The notes under the pieces are model-generated. The model was given only the letters and a program-made list of their open reading frames with translations. It had not been told where the DNA came from and ran no database searches. A program made the position numbers and the translations under genes. A DNA stretch of 11,469 nt from JACQKA01 sp964462785 (lineage in GTDB: Bacteria > Patescibacteriota > Minisyncoccia > Phycocordibacterales > UBA2100), in the NCBI GenBank assembly GCA_964462785.1, contig CAYWZA010000030.1, positions 1 through 11,469 on the forward strand, in the 5' to 3' direction. Positions 1-8,605 of the stretch are shown piece by piece; position 1 is the first letter of the stretch, and every line of letters begins with the position of its first letter.

Positions 1-53
1 TTTTAAGACGCCATTACAAGCATGGAGTGTTGCACTTCGAAGTTGAATTCAGG
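1..53 (+). repeat. Left copy of 53-bp terminal inverted repeat
   Basis: Bases 1-53 are identical, without mismatch, to the reverse complement of 11416-11468. It contains a 10-bp palindrome, ACTTCGAAGT, at 34-43, and an EcoRI-like GAATTC near its inner edge. Sequence identity stops abruptly after base 53, although the promoter that follows sits at the same distance on both sides. A perfect 53-bp match cannot be chance. It may be the terminal repeat of a linear or mobile element, an inversion site, or a dispersed repeat at which an assembly stopped; the window alone cannot decide. Confidence 0.95.
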
Positions 54-63
54 ACTCCTTCAC

Positions 64-91
64 TTGACTTTCATGGAAATGGGAGTATAAT
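64..91 (+). promoter_or_regulatory. Strong sigma70-type promoter, left end, inward
   Basis: TTGACT at 64-69 and a perfect TATAAT at 86-91 are separated by 16 bp. Transcription would start near 98, giving a leader of about 50 nt before the ATG at 149. The -35 box begins 10 bp inside the left inverted repeat, so the repeat occupies the place of an upstream activating or operator region. The right end has the same arrangement. Confidence 0.85.
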
Positions 92-137
92 TTAAATAGA
101 TACGATGTGCGATTGTGCACCAGAGATCGGACACAGC

Positions 138-141
138 GGAG
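138..141 (+). promoter_or_regulatory. Ribosome binding site of the 66-aa gene
   Basis: GGAG lies 7 nt before ATG 149. It decides the start in favour of 149 over the in-frame GTG at 107, which has no Shine-Dalgarno site and lies only about 9 nt after the predicted transcription start. Confidence 0.75.
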
Positions 142-148
142 AGACCAC

Positions 149-349
149 ATGTCCACGACCCTCGCTTTGTTCTTGCTGCTAGCTGTACTGTCAACAACCC
201 TTCTACTGCCAGCAAAGTATAAAGGGGCAGTATTGCGGGCACCATTCTCACTCTTCGGTGGAATGCTGAGGTGGGGGTTGATCATGCTAGGCATAGTACT
301 AGCAGTGATCTTTGTAATACACGTCGCACATTTCCTTGTTCCTCCGTAA
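149..349 (+). CDS. Small two-span membrane protein, unknown function
   Basis: This encodes a 66-aa, very hydrophobic protein that I do not recognise. Residues about 3-20 form a leucine-rich first membrane segment, and residues about 42-63 form a second. Between them is a short basic loop (residues near 23-41, with K, K, R and R), which suggests a hairpin topology with the loop on the cytoplasmic side. The N-terminal segment could instead be read as an uncleaved signal anchor. The start at ATG 149 has a good GGAG site; a longer 80-aa version from GTG 107 would add a hydrophilic, arginine-rich stretch untypical of a membrane N-terminus. The gene has its own near-consensus promoter and its own intrinsic terminator, so it is a monocistronic unit. 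It is convergent with the 1401-aa gene. No catalytic residues are apparent; a small membrane regulator, toxin-like peptide or subunit are all possible. Confidence 0.72.
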   Translation: MSTTLALFLLLAVLSTTLLLPAKYKGAVLRAPFSLFGGMLRWGLIMLGIVLAVIFVIHVAHFLVPP

Positions 350-371
350 GTGAAAGGAATCGGAGCACACT

Positions 372-400
372 ACCCACACGCTTGTGTGGGTTTGTTTTTT
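372..400 (+). terminator. Rho-independent terminator after the 66-aa gene
   Basis: An 8-bp perfect stem, ACCCACAC with GTGTGGGT, closes over the loop GCTT and is followed by TTTGTTTTTT (the first T belongs to the stem). It is a textbook terminator for rightward transcription. The leftward strand has the same stem but no U-run after it, so it would stop the convergent operon less well. The T-run overlaps the stop codon of the 1401-aa gene (399-401). Confidence 0.92.
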
Positions 401-3400
401 ACCGGCCGCGCGCAGGTGACGCAGTAATATATTCGTCGACAAATTGCTTAGGAGTTTTAATCGACTGAATTTGTACTGATTGATCTCCAACGAATAGTTT
501 GCCGAACTGAATATCGTATACCACCTCATTTTTCAATCCTCGAGCAATGAGTTCGTCACGGATTCCGTTCAAAATAAACAACAAGCGTTGTGAAGTCTCA
601 GGGACCGCACTACCACCGAGAATAACAAGCTGATCTCTTGCAAACGCATCAAGCTGCTGAGGCGTCATGGGCATCTCGCGCGTCACCGCAGTAAGCGCTT
701 CGCTCCTGCGCTCGTACAGCTCCTTCAGAAGATTCAGCCTTGCGAACAACTCACCATGTGCATTCTCGAGGGGTCGGGCTACTGTGTTAATTGAGAATCG
801 CAAATCAGCCCATCGTTGTGCCCCCACACTCTTTATTTCCTCTTCAGTTTTTTCAATCGCCAATTTGGTCTCGTACGTAAGGGCGCGAGCAGCTAGTTCA
901 TACTGCCCAGTATTTTGGTACCAATTCACTATGTGCTGCGCCAATCGCTCAGTTACAGCGGCGTCTCCCTCTATTGCGTCACCGAAATACGGTACGTAGC
1001 CGGGATAGACGACCGTGGCGCGTGCGATTTGATCGCGCGAAGTGTGTACCTGAAGCATGGGGCGCGCATATGCTTTCTCGTATTCGTAGGTGATAACGCC
1101 GTCATACCCACCCTGGGTAAGGGAGAGGGGATTATTTTTCCCCTCAGCGGCGATGACTTCTCTGATACGACTCACCGCGTGCTGATTTACCAGTGTTATC
1201 TGCGCAGCAATTGCATCAGGATCTATGTTTTGTCTGCCAAACAGTGAAAGACGAATCTCATTTTCAACTTGCTCCATTACATCAGCGGCAACGTCACCGA
1301 TTTCTTCACGCGCTCGATCAAGAAGCCCTTTGGGTTGGACGGATGTAAACTGCGGCAATGCAGCCCGCGTCTCCGGCGTAGTGGCATTTTGAGCCCACTC
1401 AAGAGCCTCCAAGCTTTCTTCGCGGCGTGCGAGACTGACGAGGGTATTGAGTGCGTGGCGCCTGCGGCGTTCTATTTCAGAGGCAATGTAGAAAGTGACT
1501 TCGTTGTTGGTGATGGCGACCTCGCTGCTGCCGTCTAGGGGAATGGCGATGGGGTGCTCTGCATAGCGATTGAGTGTGTCGTTTATGTAGGGGTCTGCAT
1601 AGAGGCGCTGCATCAATTTGTCGTACAGTGCGACTTCACCCGTTGCAGCCGCTCGCTCGGTGCGGAGGATGCGCTTATTGAGGGCGTCTACGCGTTTTTG
1701 CGCATTTTTCACGTACTCAGCGCCAACATCATTGATACTGCGCGGATCCTTATTGACTTTCTGTGCCATTTCAAAAAGCGGCTTGAAATCGGGCTGCAGC
1801 TCGCCGAGGAGTTCTCCGACATAGAGTTTGTTTTTCTTGATTTTGTCCACCTGTGCCTCAAGCCAACCCTGATAGGCGAGGCGCTCTTCAATGCGTTCAC
1901 CGAGTGGCATTTGCAGGAGGCGGCGCCATGAAAGAGCGGTACGCCCGATAAGATTTTTGATTCCTGATAATTGTTTCTCCGACTTTAAGTCAGCTACTTC
2001 CTGTCGTGCGCGCTCGTATAGTTGCGAACGGATTGAAGAGACCGAAACAGGGGTGAGATCAATTCCGGCAATAGTGCGCGCGCTGATTTTCACTGTGTTA
2101 TTGAGGTAGCTGGCGAGCATCATCGCGAGTTGATTTTCGACCTCCTCAAGGGAGCGTTCGTAGGCGGGTTCTTTCTCGCCTAAATACTCGCGTCGCTTGC
2201 GCGAATATCCGATAGAGGGAAGGACGGTCGCCGTGTCGATCGTTCCGTACAGGAGAGCTATAAACATGTTCCACGCGGCGCGCTTTTCTGTCGTATCGAA
2301 GCTCTCTATGCCAACCCACGCAGGGACAGCCCCGACCGCATCGTGGAGGATTTTATACTCTTCGTCAGAGTACATAAACGGAATAGGGCTTACGTGCGGT
2401 GGAGTGGGGATGGCTCCCGATGTCGACACGTTGACTGGCGGAAATTTCATATCAAGCGCATCCGCTTTTGAGCCGATAGCGGTCATGGTCTCATTGAAGC
2501 GGGTCTGGACAACTTTCTGCCATGTCTCTTGTGTAAATTTTGTATAGCCGGCGGCGAAGCTCGCCTTGCTTGTTTCAAGTGCAGTGAGAAGATTCGGCAC
2601 TTCTTGCCCCGATTGAGCGTAGATGAAAGAAAGCTCATACAAGAAGTGAGCGACCGGTCCGGTACTTTGGAGATGTTCTATGTAATCTTTCAGTCCGATT
2701 TGGCTGCGCTCGAGAGGTTTGCCCACGGGGCTCATCTCAGCGTGCGATAGCGCGACTGCAAAATGAGCCAAACCTCTGTCGGCGGAGATACCATAGCCAG
2801 CGAAGAGCTTGTCTATAGCCTCTTTATCCTTTGGTGTAAGTTTGGGTGTTGCTTCGCGGAAAAGGGCGTAGCGTTTTGCCGCAGTGATGGGTCCGTCGCC
2901 AGGATTTGTAGGGGAGAATTTCCAGCCCATGCTCTTGTACAAGGCTAATTCCTCCGGAGTCATGTCTTTTTGCAGACCTTGTACGCCATTTTTTTCCGCG
3001 CTGATGTATGCCTTGAAGAATGCGTCGATATTTGTTGGCACTGCGTTCACTGTTTTGCGCGCTGCCTCAATGGCATCAAGTACAGGTTTTAATGGAACCA
3101 GCGCTTCGGTTGCATATTCCGACATGAGTTTTGAACCGATGATTGCGTAGTTGAATCCATGGGCGGCAAACGCAGAGGCAACCATGACTGCGATGGTTGC
3201 GCGAGTCATCACTGCGGGGTCGTGTGTGAATGAAGCAGGCAAGGAACGCTGATTTGGGTATTTCACTCCTGCCTCGCGCATAATATCTTTGCCCGCAACG
3301 ATTTGACGCGCCATAAAATATGCCGCTCCGCCGACCATTCCTTTGATGAGCAACTCAAGCGAGGCAGATCCGCTCATAAGAGGATTTTCGAGGAATTGAA

Positions 3401-4604
3401 GCATTCCCGCTCGCACTGTGTCGGGGAGTTGCGAAACCAAAGCCGCGGTAGATTTCACGCCACCACTGAACGCCGAGCTTCCCGCGATTACTGCAAACGC
3501 GATATCAAGACCCATGACGCCACGGATGCGCTGGTGTACTGCACCAGCAAGCGGAGCGCTCTCTTTTGCATAAATGTCAGGCTTTTCCGGCATTTCTTGC
3601 TCGACGATTTCGTGAGCAAGTGATTCAAGGTCACTGACAATCTCTGATGCAGCTATCGTGCTTGCCGCAGTGGCATGCACGTTGCCTTTCTTAAGCAACT
3701 CGTCCATTCCGCTACCTTCGATAGTGGCTCGTGCATACGCTTCGAAATCTTCAGCGGCTTTCTCCGGAGAGAGCTTACTCAAACTCACCTCGAGCCCCTT
3801 CATTGCCTTAAACATTTTCTGCGTTTCTCGACTGCCAGTTTTCGCGTCTTCACTAAGCTGGGCGACGAAATCTTTCAGGAACGCCGGATCCTTGAAGCGA
3901 GCAAGCGCTCCGGAAAATGCTTTGTCGTTGATGACGTGTGCGACAGGAGCCAAAGGAGCAGTGTTTGGATCTGCCACCATCGCTTCAGGTGCCATGTCTT
4001 CATCAAGTTGAGCCAGAGGCGTTGGCTTGGCCTCCATTTCTTTGAGCTCTTTCTCCCATACGCGATGTGCTTTGAGCGTGTCTCCGTGCCGCGGGGGATC
4101 AATGCGCACGGGGGGCAGCGATGGCGGAGGCGGAGCTGGTTTCCGTGCAGGTGGTGCTGATAGGGCAGCGGGCGCTTGCCCGATGGGGGCGGTGCTGGAG
4201 GGGCGGGTGGCGAGTTTGCTGCTGAGGTTATCGGATGGGGCACTTTCCTCAAGTTTCTCAGCATCTTTTTTGAAATTATCAATTCGTGTTGCGAGCGTCT
4301 CGACTTCAGTTGCAAGTGCAATATTGCCGGTTGCCTCAAGACGATCATGCAGGTTTTCGGCGTTGAGCCGGTTGCGCAGTGATTCAATTTCGGCAATCAG
4401 ATTTTTCCAGGGAGTTTCGGTAGCTTTTTGATTCCGAAGGTTTGTAAAGTCTTGTTGGAGTTTTTGAATATCGTCGAATGTGTCTCGGATGGCATTTCGT
4501 GCTTGCAGCTCAGGATTCTGGATTTTCTCTACGAGATCAGCGTGGCTGGTGACTTTGCTTTTGGCGGCAGCTTCGAGGGCTTTTTTGAATCCTTCATTAA
4601 CCAT
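399..4604 (-). CDS. Giant helical protein with putative membrane segments, unknown
   Basis: This encodes a 1401-aa protein of no family I recognise. Residues about 30-120 look like coiled coil. Residues about 135-172 are a Pro/Ala-rich linker with a run of prolines, followed by an acidic, proline-containing stretch to about 220. Hydrophobic segments lie near residues 363-382, 415-437, 468-491 and 777-800; the last is followed by a basic cluster (RKRRE), as at a cytoplasmic membrane boundary. The C-terminal ~600 residues are charged and apparently helical. There is no N-terminal signal peptide, so the coiled-coil N-terminus is probably cytoplasmic. The start is uncertain: ATG 4604 is chosen over the in-frame TTG at 4613, and neither has a strong Shine-Dalgarno site. 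The ATG lies only 12 nt after the stop of the 261-aa gene, which suggests translational coupling. It is the last gene of the three-gene operon. Calling it membrane-bound is inference from hydrophobicity; some segments are alanine/glycine-rich and could be buried helices. Confidence 0.85.
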   Translation of the reverse strand: MVNEGFKKALEAAAKSKVTSHADLVEKIQNPELQARNAIRDTFDDIQKLQQDFTNLRNQKATETPWKNLIAEIESLRNRLNAENLHDRLEATGNIALATEVETLATRIDNFKKDAEKLEESAPSDNLSSKLATRPSSTAPIGQAPAALSAPPARKPAPPPPSLPPVRIDPPRHGDTLKAHRVWEKELKEMEAKPTPLAQLDEDMAPEAMVADPNTAPLAPVAHVINDKAFSGALARFKDPAFLKDFVAQLSEDAKTGSRETQKMFKAMKGLEVSLSKLSPEKAAEDFEAYARATIEGSGMDELLKKGNVHATAASTIAASEIVSDLESLAHEIVEQEMPEKPDIYAKESAPLAGAVHQRIRGVMGLDIAFAVIAGSSAFSGGVKSTAALVSQLPDTVRAGMLQFLENPLMSGSASLELLIKGMVGGAAYFMARQIVAGKDIMREAGVKYPNQRSLPASFTHDPAVMTRATIAVMVASAFAAHGFNYAIIGSKLMSEYATEALVPLKPVLDAIEAARKTVNAVPTNIDAFFKAYISAEKNGVQGLQKDMTPEELALYKSMGWKFSPTNPGDGPITAAKRYALFREATPKLTPKDKEAIDKLFAGYGISADRGLAHFAVALSHAEMSPVGKPLERSQIGLKDYIEHLQSTGPVAHFLYELSFIYAQSGQEVPNLLTALETSKASFAAGYTKFTQETWQKVVQTRFNETMTAIGSKADALDMKFPPVNVSTSGAIPTPPHVSPIPFMYSDEEYKILHDAVGAVPAWVGIESFDTTEKRAAWNMFIALLYGTIDTATVLPSIGYSRKRREYLGEKEPAYERSLEEVENQLAMMLASYLNNTVKISARTIAGIDLTPVSVSSIRSQLYERARQEVADLKSEKQLSGIKNLIGRTALSWRRLLQMPLGERIEERLAYQGWLEAQVDKIKKNKLYVGELLGELQPDFKPLFEMAQKVNKDPRSINDVGAEYVKNAQKRVDALNKRILRTERAAATGEVALYDKLMQRLYADPYINDTLNRYAEHPIAIPLDGSSEVAITNNEVTFYIASEIERRRRHALNTLVSLARREESLEALEWAQNATTPETRAALPQFTSVQPKGLLDRAREEIGDVAADVMEQVENEIRLSLFGRQNIDPDAIAAQITLVNQHAVSRIREVIAAEGKNNPLSLTQGGYDGVITYEYEKAYARPMLQVHTSRDQIARATVVYPGYVPYFGDAIEGDAAVTERLAQHIVNWYQNTGQYELAARALTYETKLAIEKTEEEIKSVGAQRWADLRFSINTVARPLENAHGELFARLNLLKELYERRSEALTAVTREMPMTPQQLDAFARDQLVILGGSAVPETSQRLLFILNGIRDELIARGLKNEVVYDIQFGKLFVGDQSVQIQSIKTPKQFVDEYITASPARGR

Positions 4605-4616
4605 ACGACTCAATCA

Positions 4617-5402
4617 TTATAGCTGCTCGCCGTGGGCATCAAATGCCATGCGCACGAGCGTTCGTAATTCTTCGGGGACTGAATCATTGCTCACAAATAC
4701 AGTTGCAAAGCGTTTACCGCCGGCCGCCATGAAAGCATTGTGTATGGCATTTTGAGCCATGTCGTAGACACGCTCTACCTCCGTCTCCAGATCTTTCACA
4801 CGCTCAAGTGCTTGATCGCGATCGTGTTTTATGGTGTCGACTTCTTTTTCAATTTGCTGTATGCGGTCGGCGAGAGTGGATTTTTCGGTTTGGGAGGACG
4901 CAAGGGTTGCTTCTGCTGCGGCGAGTTTCGCTGTCGCATCTGCGAGCTTGGTCTGCAAGTCTGCCACTTCGGTATTGGGTGCAGCGACGGCTTTGACCTG
5001 CGCTTCGAGGGTGGTGATCTTGCTCAGCGCATCTTTGAGGGCGCTTTGAGCATCCGCAACAGATTTATTGGAGCGGGCGATGGCTTCCTTCTCATGAATT
5101 TTAAGGCGGGCAATTTCAGCTTCAGCGGACTTGAGTTCATCAGATATATTGCTCCTTTGCTTGACGATTGCGAATGCCGCCTCCTGTTGGGAGAGTGCTT
5201 TCTCTAAATCACGCACCTCTTCTTGAAGCTCGTGTACGTGCTTCGTCAGACGATCGATGCGCTCATTACGTTCGGCAATTGCACGCTCATGCGATTCATT
5301 CGTAGGCACCTCGTGCGTGGTGGTGATGGGGGCAGTGTTCTTTGTGGCCTCGAGCAATGCCCGCCAACTTTCCGATGCTTTCATTGGTTTGCGTTCATTC
5401 AT
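4617..5402 (-). CDS. Coiled-coil protein, middle gene of operon, unknown
   Basis: This encodes a 261-aa protein dominated by one long coiled coil. Residues 1-34 are a short polar N-terminus, and residues about 35-220 show near-continuous heptad-like E/K/A/L patterning. Residues about 222-261 form a small, less charged C-terminal piece (with the motif RFATVFVSND) that could be a globular contact domain. No cysteine, catalytic motif or membrane segment is seen. The start at ATG 5402 lies 4 nt after the TGA stop of the 1030-aa gene. An in-frame extension back to 5531 exists, but it would overlap that gene by over 100 bases in another reading frame and its sequence is not coiled-coil-like, so I reject it. 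There is no clear Shine-Dalgarno site, so translation probably depends on coupling to the gene before it. The architecture suits a structural spacer or adaptor between the two giant neighbours, but that is inference. Confidence 0.87.
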   Translation of the reverse strand: MNERKPMKASESWRALLEATKNTAPITTTHEVPTNESHERAIAERNERIDRLTKHVHELQEEVRDLEKALSQQEAAFAIVKQRSNISDELKSAEAEIARLKIHEKEAIARSNKSVADAQSALKDALSKITTLEAQVKAVAAPNTEVADLQTKLADATAKLAAAEATLASSQTEKSTLADRIQQIEKEVDTIKHDRDQALERVKDLETEVERVYDMAQNAIHNAFMAAGGKRFATVFVSNDSVPEELRTLVRMAFDAHGEQL

Positions 5403-5406
5403 ATAT

Positions 5407-8400
5407 TCATGATAGCTGCTTTTCGATGCGCTCCATTTCAGCGATTTCATGTTCAAGCTCTGCCTGTGCCGCCTGTAGTGCTGCCGTATCTCCGGCTTCT
5501 CGCGCAGCGATAATACGCGCCAAGACTTCACGCGCCCGTGCCTCGTGCCGCGTTAATTCCTCACGCAGCTCTAGTTGTGCCGCGAGCGCTTTTTCCAGAT
5601 TCGCACCCTTGCTGCCAAGTGTCGGAGCGGGTATGACGAAATCTTTGAGACATTTTTCCCATGCGGCATGCTCAGCTTGCTGCAATTGCGTGAGACGTTC
5701 ATGCGATTCGCTGATCACTTTGCTCAGCGCGGCGATTTCGTCATCAGTAGTATCTGGATCAAGGCGTTTGTCGCGCAGGTCCTCTTCGAATTGGCAGGTG
5801 TTTTGTGCAAGCACCTGTGCGCGCTGCGTTAGACCGGATGCGCGTATATAGAGCTGAATCAGGCGCTCGACTTCGGTGAGGCGAGCCCTCGCATGCGCGC
5901 GATCCTTTTCGGGAAGGATTGGATTGCTGATGTCGCGGCGCACTGAACGCAGCTCACTGAGCAGCAGTGTGTGCCACATCTTCCGGCGGAGCTGTTCAAA
6001 ATCGCTGCGCAGGGTGTCATGTGCGATGAGTACCGAATCAGCGCGGTTTATAGCAAATCTCGTAGCGTGGTATGCGGGGTCCGCTTTAGAAAGGTGCCGC
6101 CACGGGCGCGCACGCGATCCTATCGCGAACACATCGGCTTTTGTGATGGCGTGGAATCGTGCGTGCGCTGCTGCATAATCACGGGCAGCACCATCCGGAT
6201 CGGGGTTAAACCGCATCTGCGCCTCTATTTCCTGAATTTTTGACGGAAATTCTTTCAGACGAATTTCGAGTTGCTCAACCATACGGAGTACTGTTTCGAT
6301 ATCGACACGGATGTTCTCGGAAACGGGTGTGGCAACTTCGGGAACGCGCTCCACGGTGCCCACCGGCGGGCGCTGTTCAATTTCGAGCATTTTGTCGCGT
6401 ATCGCAGATTTCAGTTCCTCTCCGCTCTTATTCAAGATTTGCCACAACGAACCCACAAAAATGCCCCCCAAAGCCTCTTTGGTATCCATGCGTTGTAGGA
6501 ATGTGTGCACATGTTTGATAGTTGTGTCCGCCTGATGTGCAGAGAAAGCGCGGCGTTCTGCCTCAGTCTGTTTTTCGCGCGTGTGGATAAACGCCCGCAA
6601 ACGCTCGTGGTACTCCTCGTCTGTTTCGTGTTCGTTGCGGGGCGGGTAGATAGCCTCACCGGAAAGTGGCTGGAGTATTTTGAATGTCACTGAAAGTTTT
6701 CTGAATAGATCGGCGTAGTTTCGCAATAGACGCGGCGTCTCTTCGGCAGTGGTTTTCCGCTCGCCGTCGGTCGCTGTGGCAGAATCACGCAGGCGCTCAG
6801 AGCGTAAATGCTCAGTGATTTCTTGCATTGCCTGCGCGGCAAGTTTGATGCGGTGCTTTTCAGCATCAGTGTATGCGGAGTTGGTGTCTACTGCGCGCAC
6901 GATATCTACGAGCCGCGACATGAAGCGATCGACATGCTGTCGTTTTGCACCCTCGTCCGATTCGAGATCGTAGGAGCGCAGTTCCCGCGAGACGAGACTA
7001 TCGCGCCAGAGTCCGGTAGCAATGACGGTGTCGAGTCCGGTGATTTCACGAATGATTTCATGGAGCGTCGGCGCGCCTTCTTTTGTAGCGCTGCTGAATA
7101 GCTCGTCAGTAAATATCTTTTGCAGCCGCGCAAATTCGTCCGGATGTGCTGGCACATTTTCTATGAGCACCGCCCCTGCGCTCTTTTTTACCGCTGCTTT
7201 CGCTGCTTTTGTGTAGGCGGCATGCACTGCCTCAACGGTGATTGATTCACTGACATCTCGCACTGCGTTTTGCAATGCTGGGGATAGTTTTTTGTCGATA
7301 CTTCGGGCTATTGAGTGTACCCGCATGGCTACATGACCGCGCAACTGCTCCACTGCATATTCGATAGCTTCTTTACGCTCGTGCTCGGTGCCTACCATTT
7401 CTTGGTATTCGGGAGATAGTGCGGCAAGCATGATGCTGATTGGTTGTCCGATGGATCGGATTGTTTCTCCCTCTTTCCACGGGAGCTCGAGGGCGACGAT
7501 ACCCTTGGTAACTCCGTAGGAGAAATAAAACCGTTGCGCACCCTGCAGTGGGGTGGTTAGCGCATCTGAAATGAGGCGATTAGGTCCAACGTTTTGCAGA
7601 ATGCGCGTTGCGGCGTTTATCGGTCGATCGCTGCCGGGTAGCGTGACATACAGTTTATGGAGCAGCTGATCTGCAATGGCTTTCAATCCGCTGCCAACTT
7701 TTTCGCGGGCGATATTGCGCTCTTTCACTAGTTCCGTAAATGGCGGTCCGCCATCACGCCACAGATGAGCCTCTTCTTCGGCGGTGATGATGGTGCGCTG
7801 CTTCAGTGTGGTGGCAATACGATTCTGTATTTCCTGTTGGACGGCAGATGTCATTTTCGAAGAGATGTCGTCCAAAGTATGAGCAGTAAGTAATTCCATA
7901 ATTCGCTCAGCAGGCTTTCCGCTTAAGGCATCAACCGCGGAGCGGATTTTCCTCTCCGACGCAAGCGTGGAATATTTCTTTAAAACACTCCCTATAAAAA
8001 CAATAGGGACACGTTTTTCCCTGACAATGTGCTGGAATGCATCATGCACCGCATCGATGCGAAGCGCGTTACCGAATTCATCGTTGCCGGTCCAAAATTC
8101 TATAGCACTGCGCAACATCGGCAGGTAGGTGCTTTCAACAGCTGCAAGCTCTGTAAGCAGGCGCTTTTGATTGCGGAGGTCTTTTTCAGAATCTGGCTGC
8201 TTCGCTTGTATTTTTTTCACCTCAGCTGCAATGATGTTGTGCAATTGTTCACTGGTCAGGCGATCGGGGATCGCTTCGAGTTTTAATTCGCGAAATATAT
8301 GTATGATAGCGCCGAGAGGCGTCATGATGTCAGAAATTGACGGACTCATCTCACCGCTCGCAAAATCTTTTTCGAGAGGACCCCCGACGATGGTTATTTT

Positions 8401-8499
8401 CCGAGACTCCGAGGGGGGTGTAGTGCGGTGCGGATCCGAGTGCTCAACGGCAATTTTTACCGGCGTTTTTTCGGGTGCCATATAGAGAATGTGCCGCAT
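5407..8499 (-). CDS. Large helical protein, first gene of operon, unknown
   Basis: This encodes a 1030-aa protein with no domain I can name. The first ~55 residues are polar and likely disordered (TTPPSES and similar). The rest is rich in A, E, R and L and appears almost wholly helical, with no signal peptide and no convincing membrane segment. The C-terminal third contains coiled-coil-like stretches at about 744-762, 916-950 and 968-1030. Only two cysteines are visible, both in that third, and there is no Walker, zinc-ribbon or nuclease motif. The start at ATG 8499 is supported by AAAAGG at 8509-8514, 9 nt upstream. A second methionine, at residue 7, has no ribosome binding site. The stop is 4 nt before the 261-aa gene, so the two are co-transcribed and probably coupled. 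The gene is divergent from the SMC gene across a 298-bp region, which would allow joint regulation. Confidence 0.88.
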   Translation of the reverse strand: MRHILYMAPEKTPVKIAVEHSDPHRTTPPSESRKITIVGGPLEKDFASGEMSPSISDIMTPLGAIIHIFRELKLEAIPDRLTSEQLHNIIAAEVKKIQAKQPDSEKDLRNQKRLLTELAAVESTYLPMLRSAIEFWTGNDEFGNALRIDAVHDAFQHIVREKRVPIVFIGSVLKKYSTLASERKIRSAVDALSGKPAERIMELLTAHTLDDISSKMTSAVQQEIQNRIATTLKQRTIITAEEEAHLWRDGGPPFTELVKERNIAREKVGSGLKAIADQLLHKLYVTLPGSDRPINAATRILQNVGPNRLISDALTTPLQGAQRFYFSYGVTKGIVALELPWKEGETIRSIGQPISIMLAALSPEYQEMVGTEHERKEAIEYAVEQLRGHVAMRVHSIARSIDKKLSPALQNAVRDVSESITVEAVHAAYTKAAKAAVKKSAGAVLIENVPAHPDEFARLQKIFTDELFSSATKEGAPTLHEIIREITGLDTVIATGLWRDSLVSRELRSYDLESDEGAKRQHVDRFMSRLVDIVRAVDTNSAYTDAEKHRIKLAAQAMQEITEHLRSERLRDSATATDGERKTTAEETPRLLRNYADLFRKLSVTFKILQPLSGEAIYPPRNEHETDEEYHERLRAFIHTREKQTEAERRAFSAHQADTTIKHVHTFLQRMDTKEALGGIFVGSLWQILNKSGEELKSAIRDKMLEIEQRPPVGTVERVPEVATPVSENIRVDIETVLRMVEQLEIRLKEFPSKIQEIEAQMRFNPDPDGAARDYAAAHARFHAITKADVFAIGSRARPWRHLSKADPAYHATRFAINRADSVLIAHDTLRSDFEQLRRKMWHTLLLSELRSVRRDISNPILPEKDRAHARARLTEVERLIQLYIRASGLTQRAQVLAQNTCQFEEDLRDKRLDPDTTDDEIAALSKVISESHERLTQLQQAEHAAWEKCLKDFVIPAPTLGSKGANLEKALAAQLELREELTRHEARAREVLARIIAAREAGDTAALQAAQAELEHEIAEMERIEKQLS

Positions 8500-8508
8500 C
8501 GGCGGTTA

Positions 8509-8514
8509 CCTTTT
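8509..8514 (-). promoter_or_regulatory. Ribosome binding site of the 1030-aa gene
   Basis: On the minus strand, AAAAGG lies 9 nt before ATG 8499. It is the clearest Shine-Dalgarno site of the leftward operon and fixes the start of its first gene. Confidence 0.65.
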
Positions 8515-8543
8515 ATGATACCGTTTTTGGGCGAGTTTTTGGG

Positions 8544-8571
8544 AAGTTATCCACTCGTTTTGGATAGGCAA
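8544..8571 (-). promoter_or_regulatory. Possible promoter of the leftward operon
   Basis: On the minus strand, TTGCCT (8566-8571) and TAACTT (8544-8549) are 16 bp apart, each matching four of six consensus bases. Transcription would start near 8537 and leave a leader of about 38 nt. This is the best pair I found between the hairpin region and the gene, but it is weak. Another -10-like hexamer, TATCAT, lies closer to the gene without a good -35. Confidence 0.3.
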
Positions 8572-8605
8572 CAGGCGAGGTCTGGGGGCAAGTGCCGGCA
8601 GATTC

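Noticed and set aside
107..148. GTG start of the left membrane protein (80 aa)
   Set aside because: It has no Shine-Dalgarno site, lies about 9 nt from the predicted transcription start, and would add an arginine-rich leader. ATG 149 has GGAG at good spacing.
5403..5531. N-terminal extension of the 261-aa coiled-coil gene to 304 aa
   Set aside because: It would overlap the 1030-aa gene by 125 bases in another frame. The extra residues are basic and irregular, unlike the rest, and ATG 5402 sits 4 nt after the previous stop as in a coupled operon.
8547..8555. DnaA-box-like TTATCCACT in the divergent intergenic region
   Set aside because: It matches eight of nine consensus bases, but one or more such sites are expected by chance in 11 kb. 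There is no cluster, no AT-rich unwinding element and no initiator gene, so I do not call an origin.
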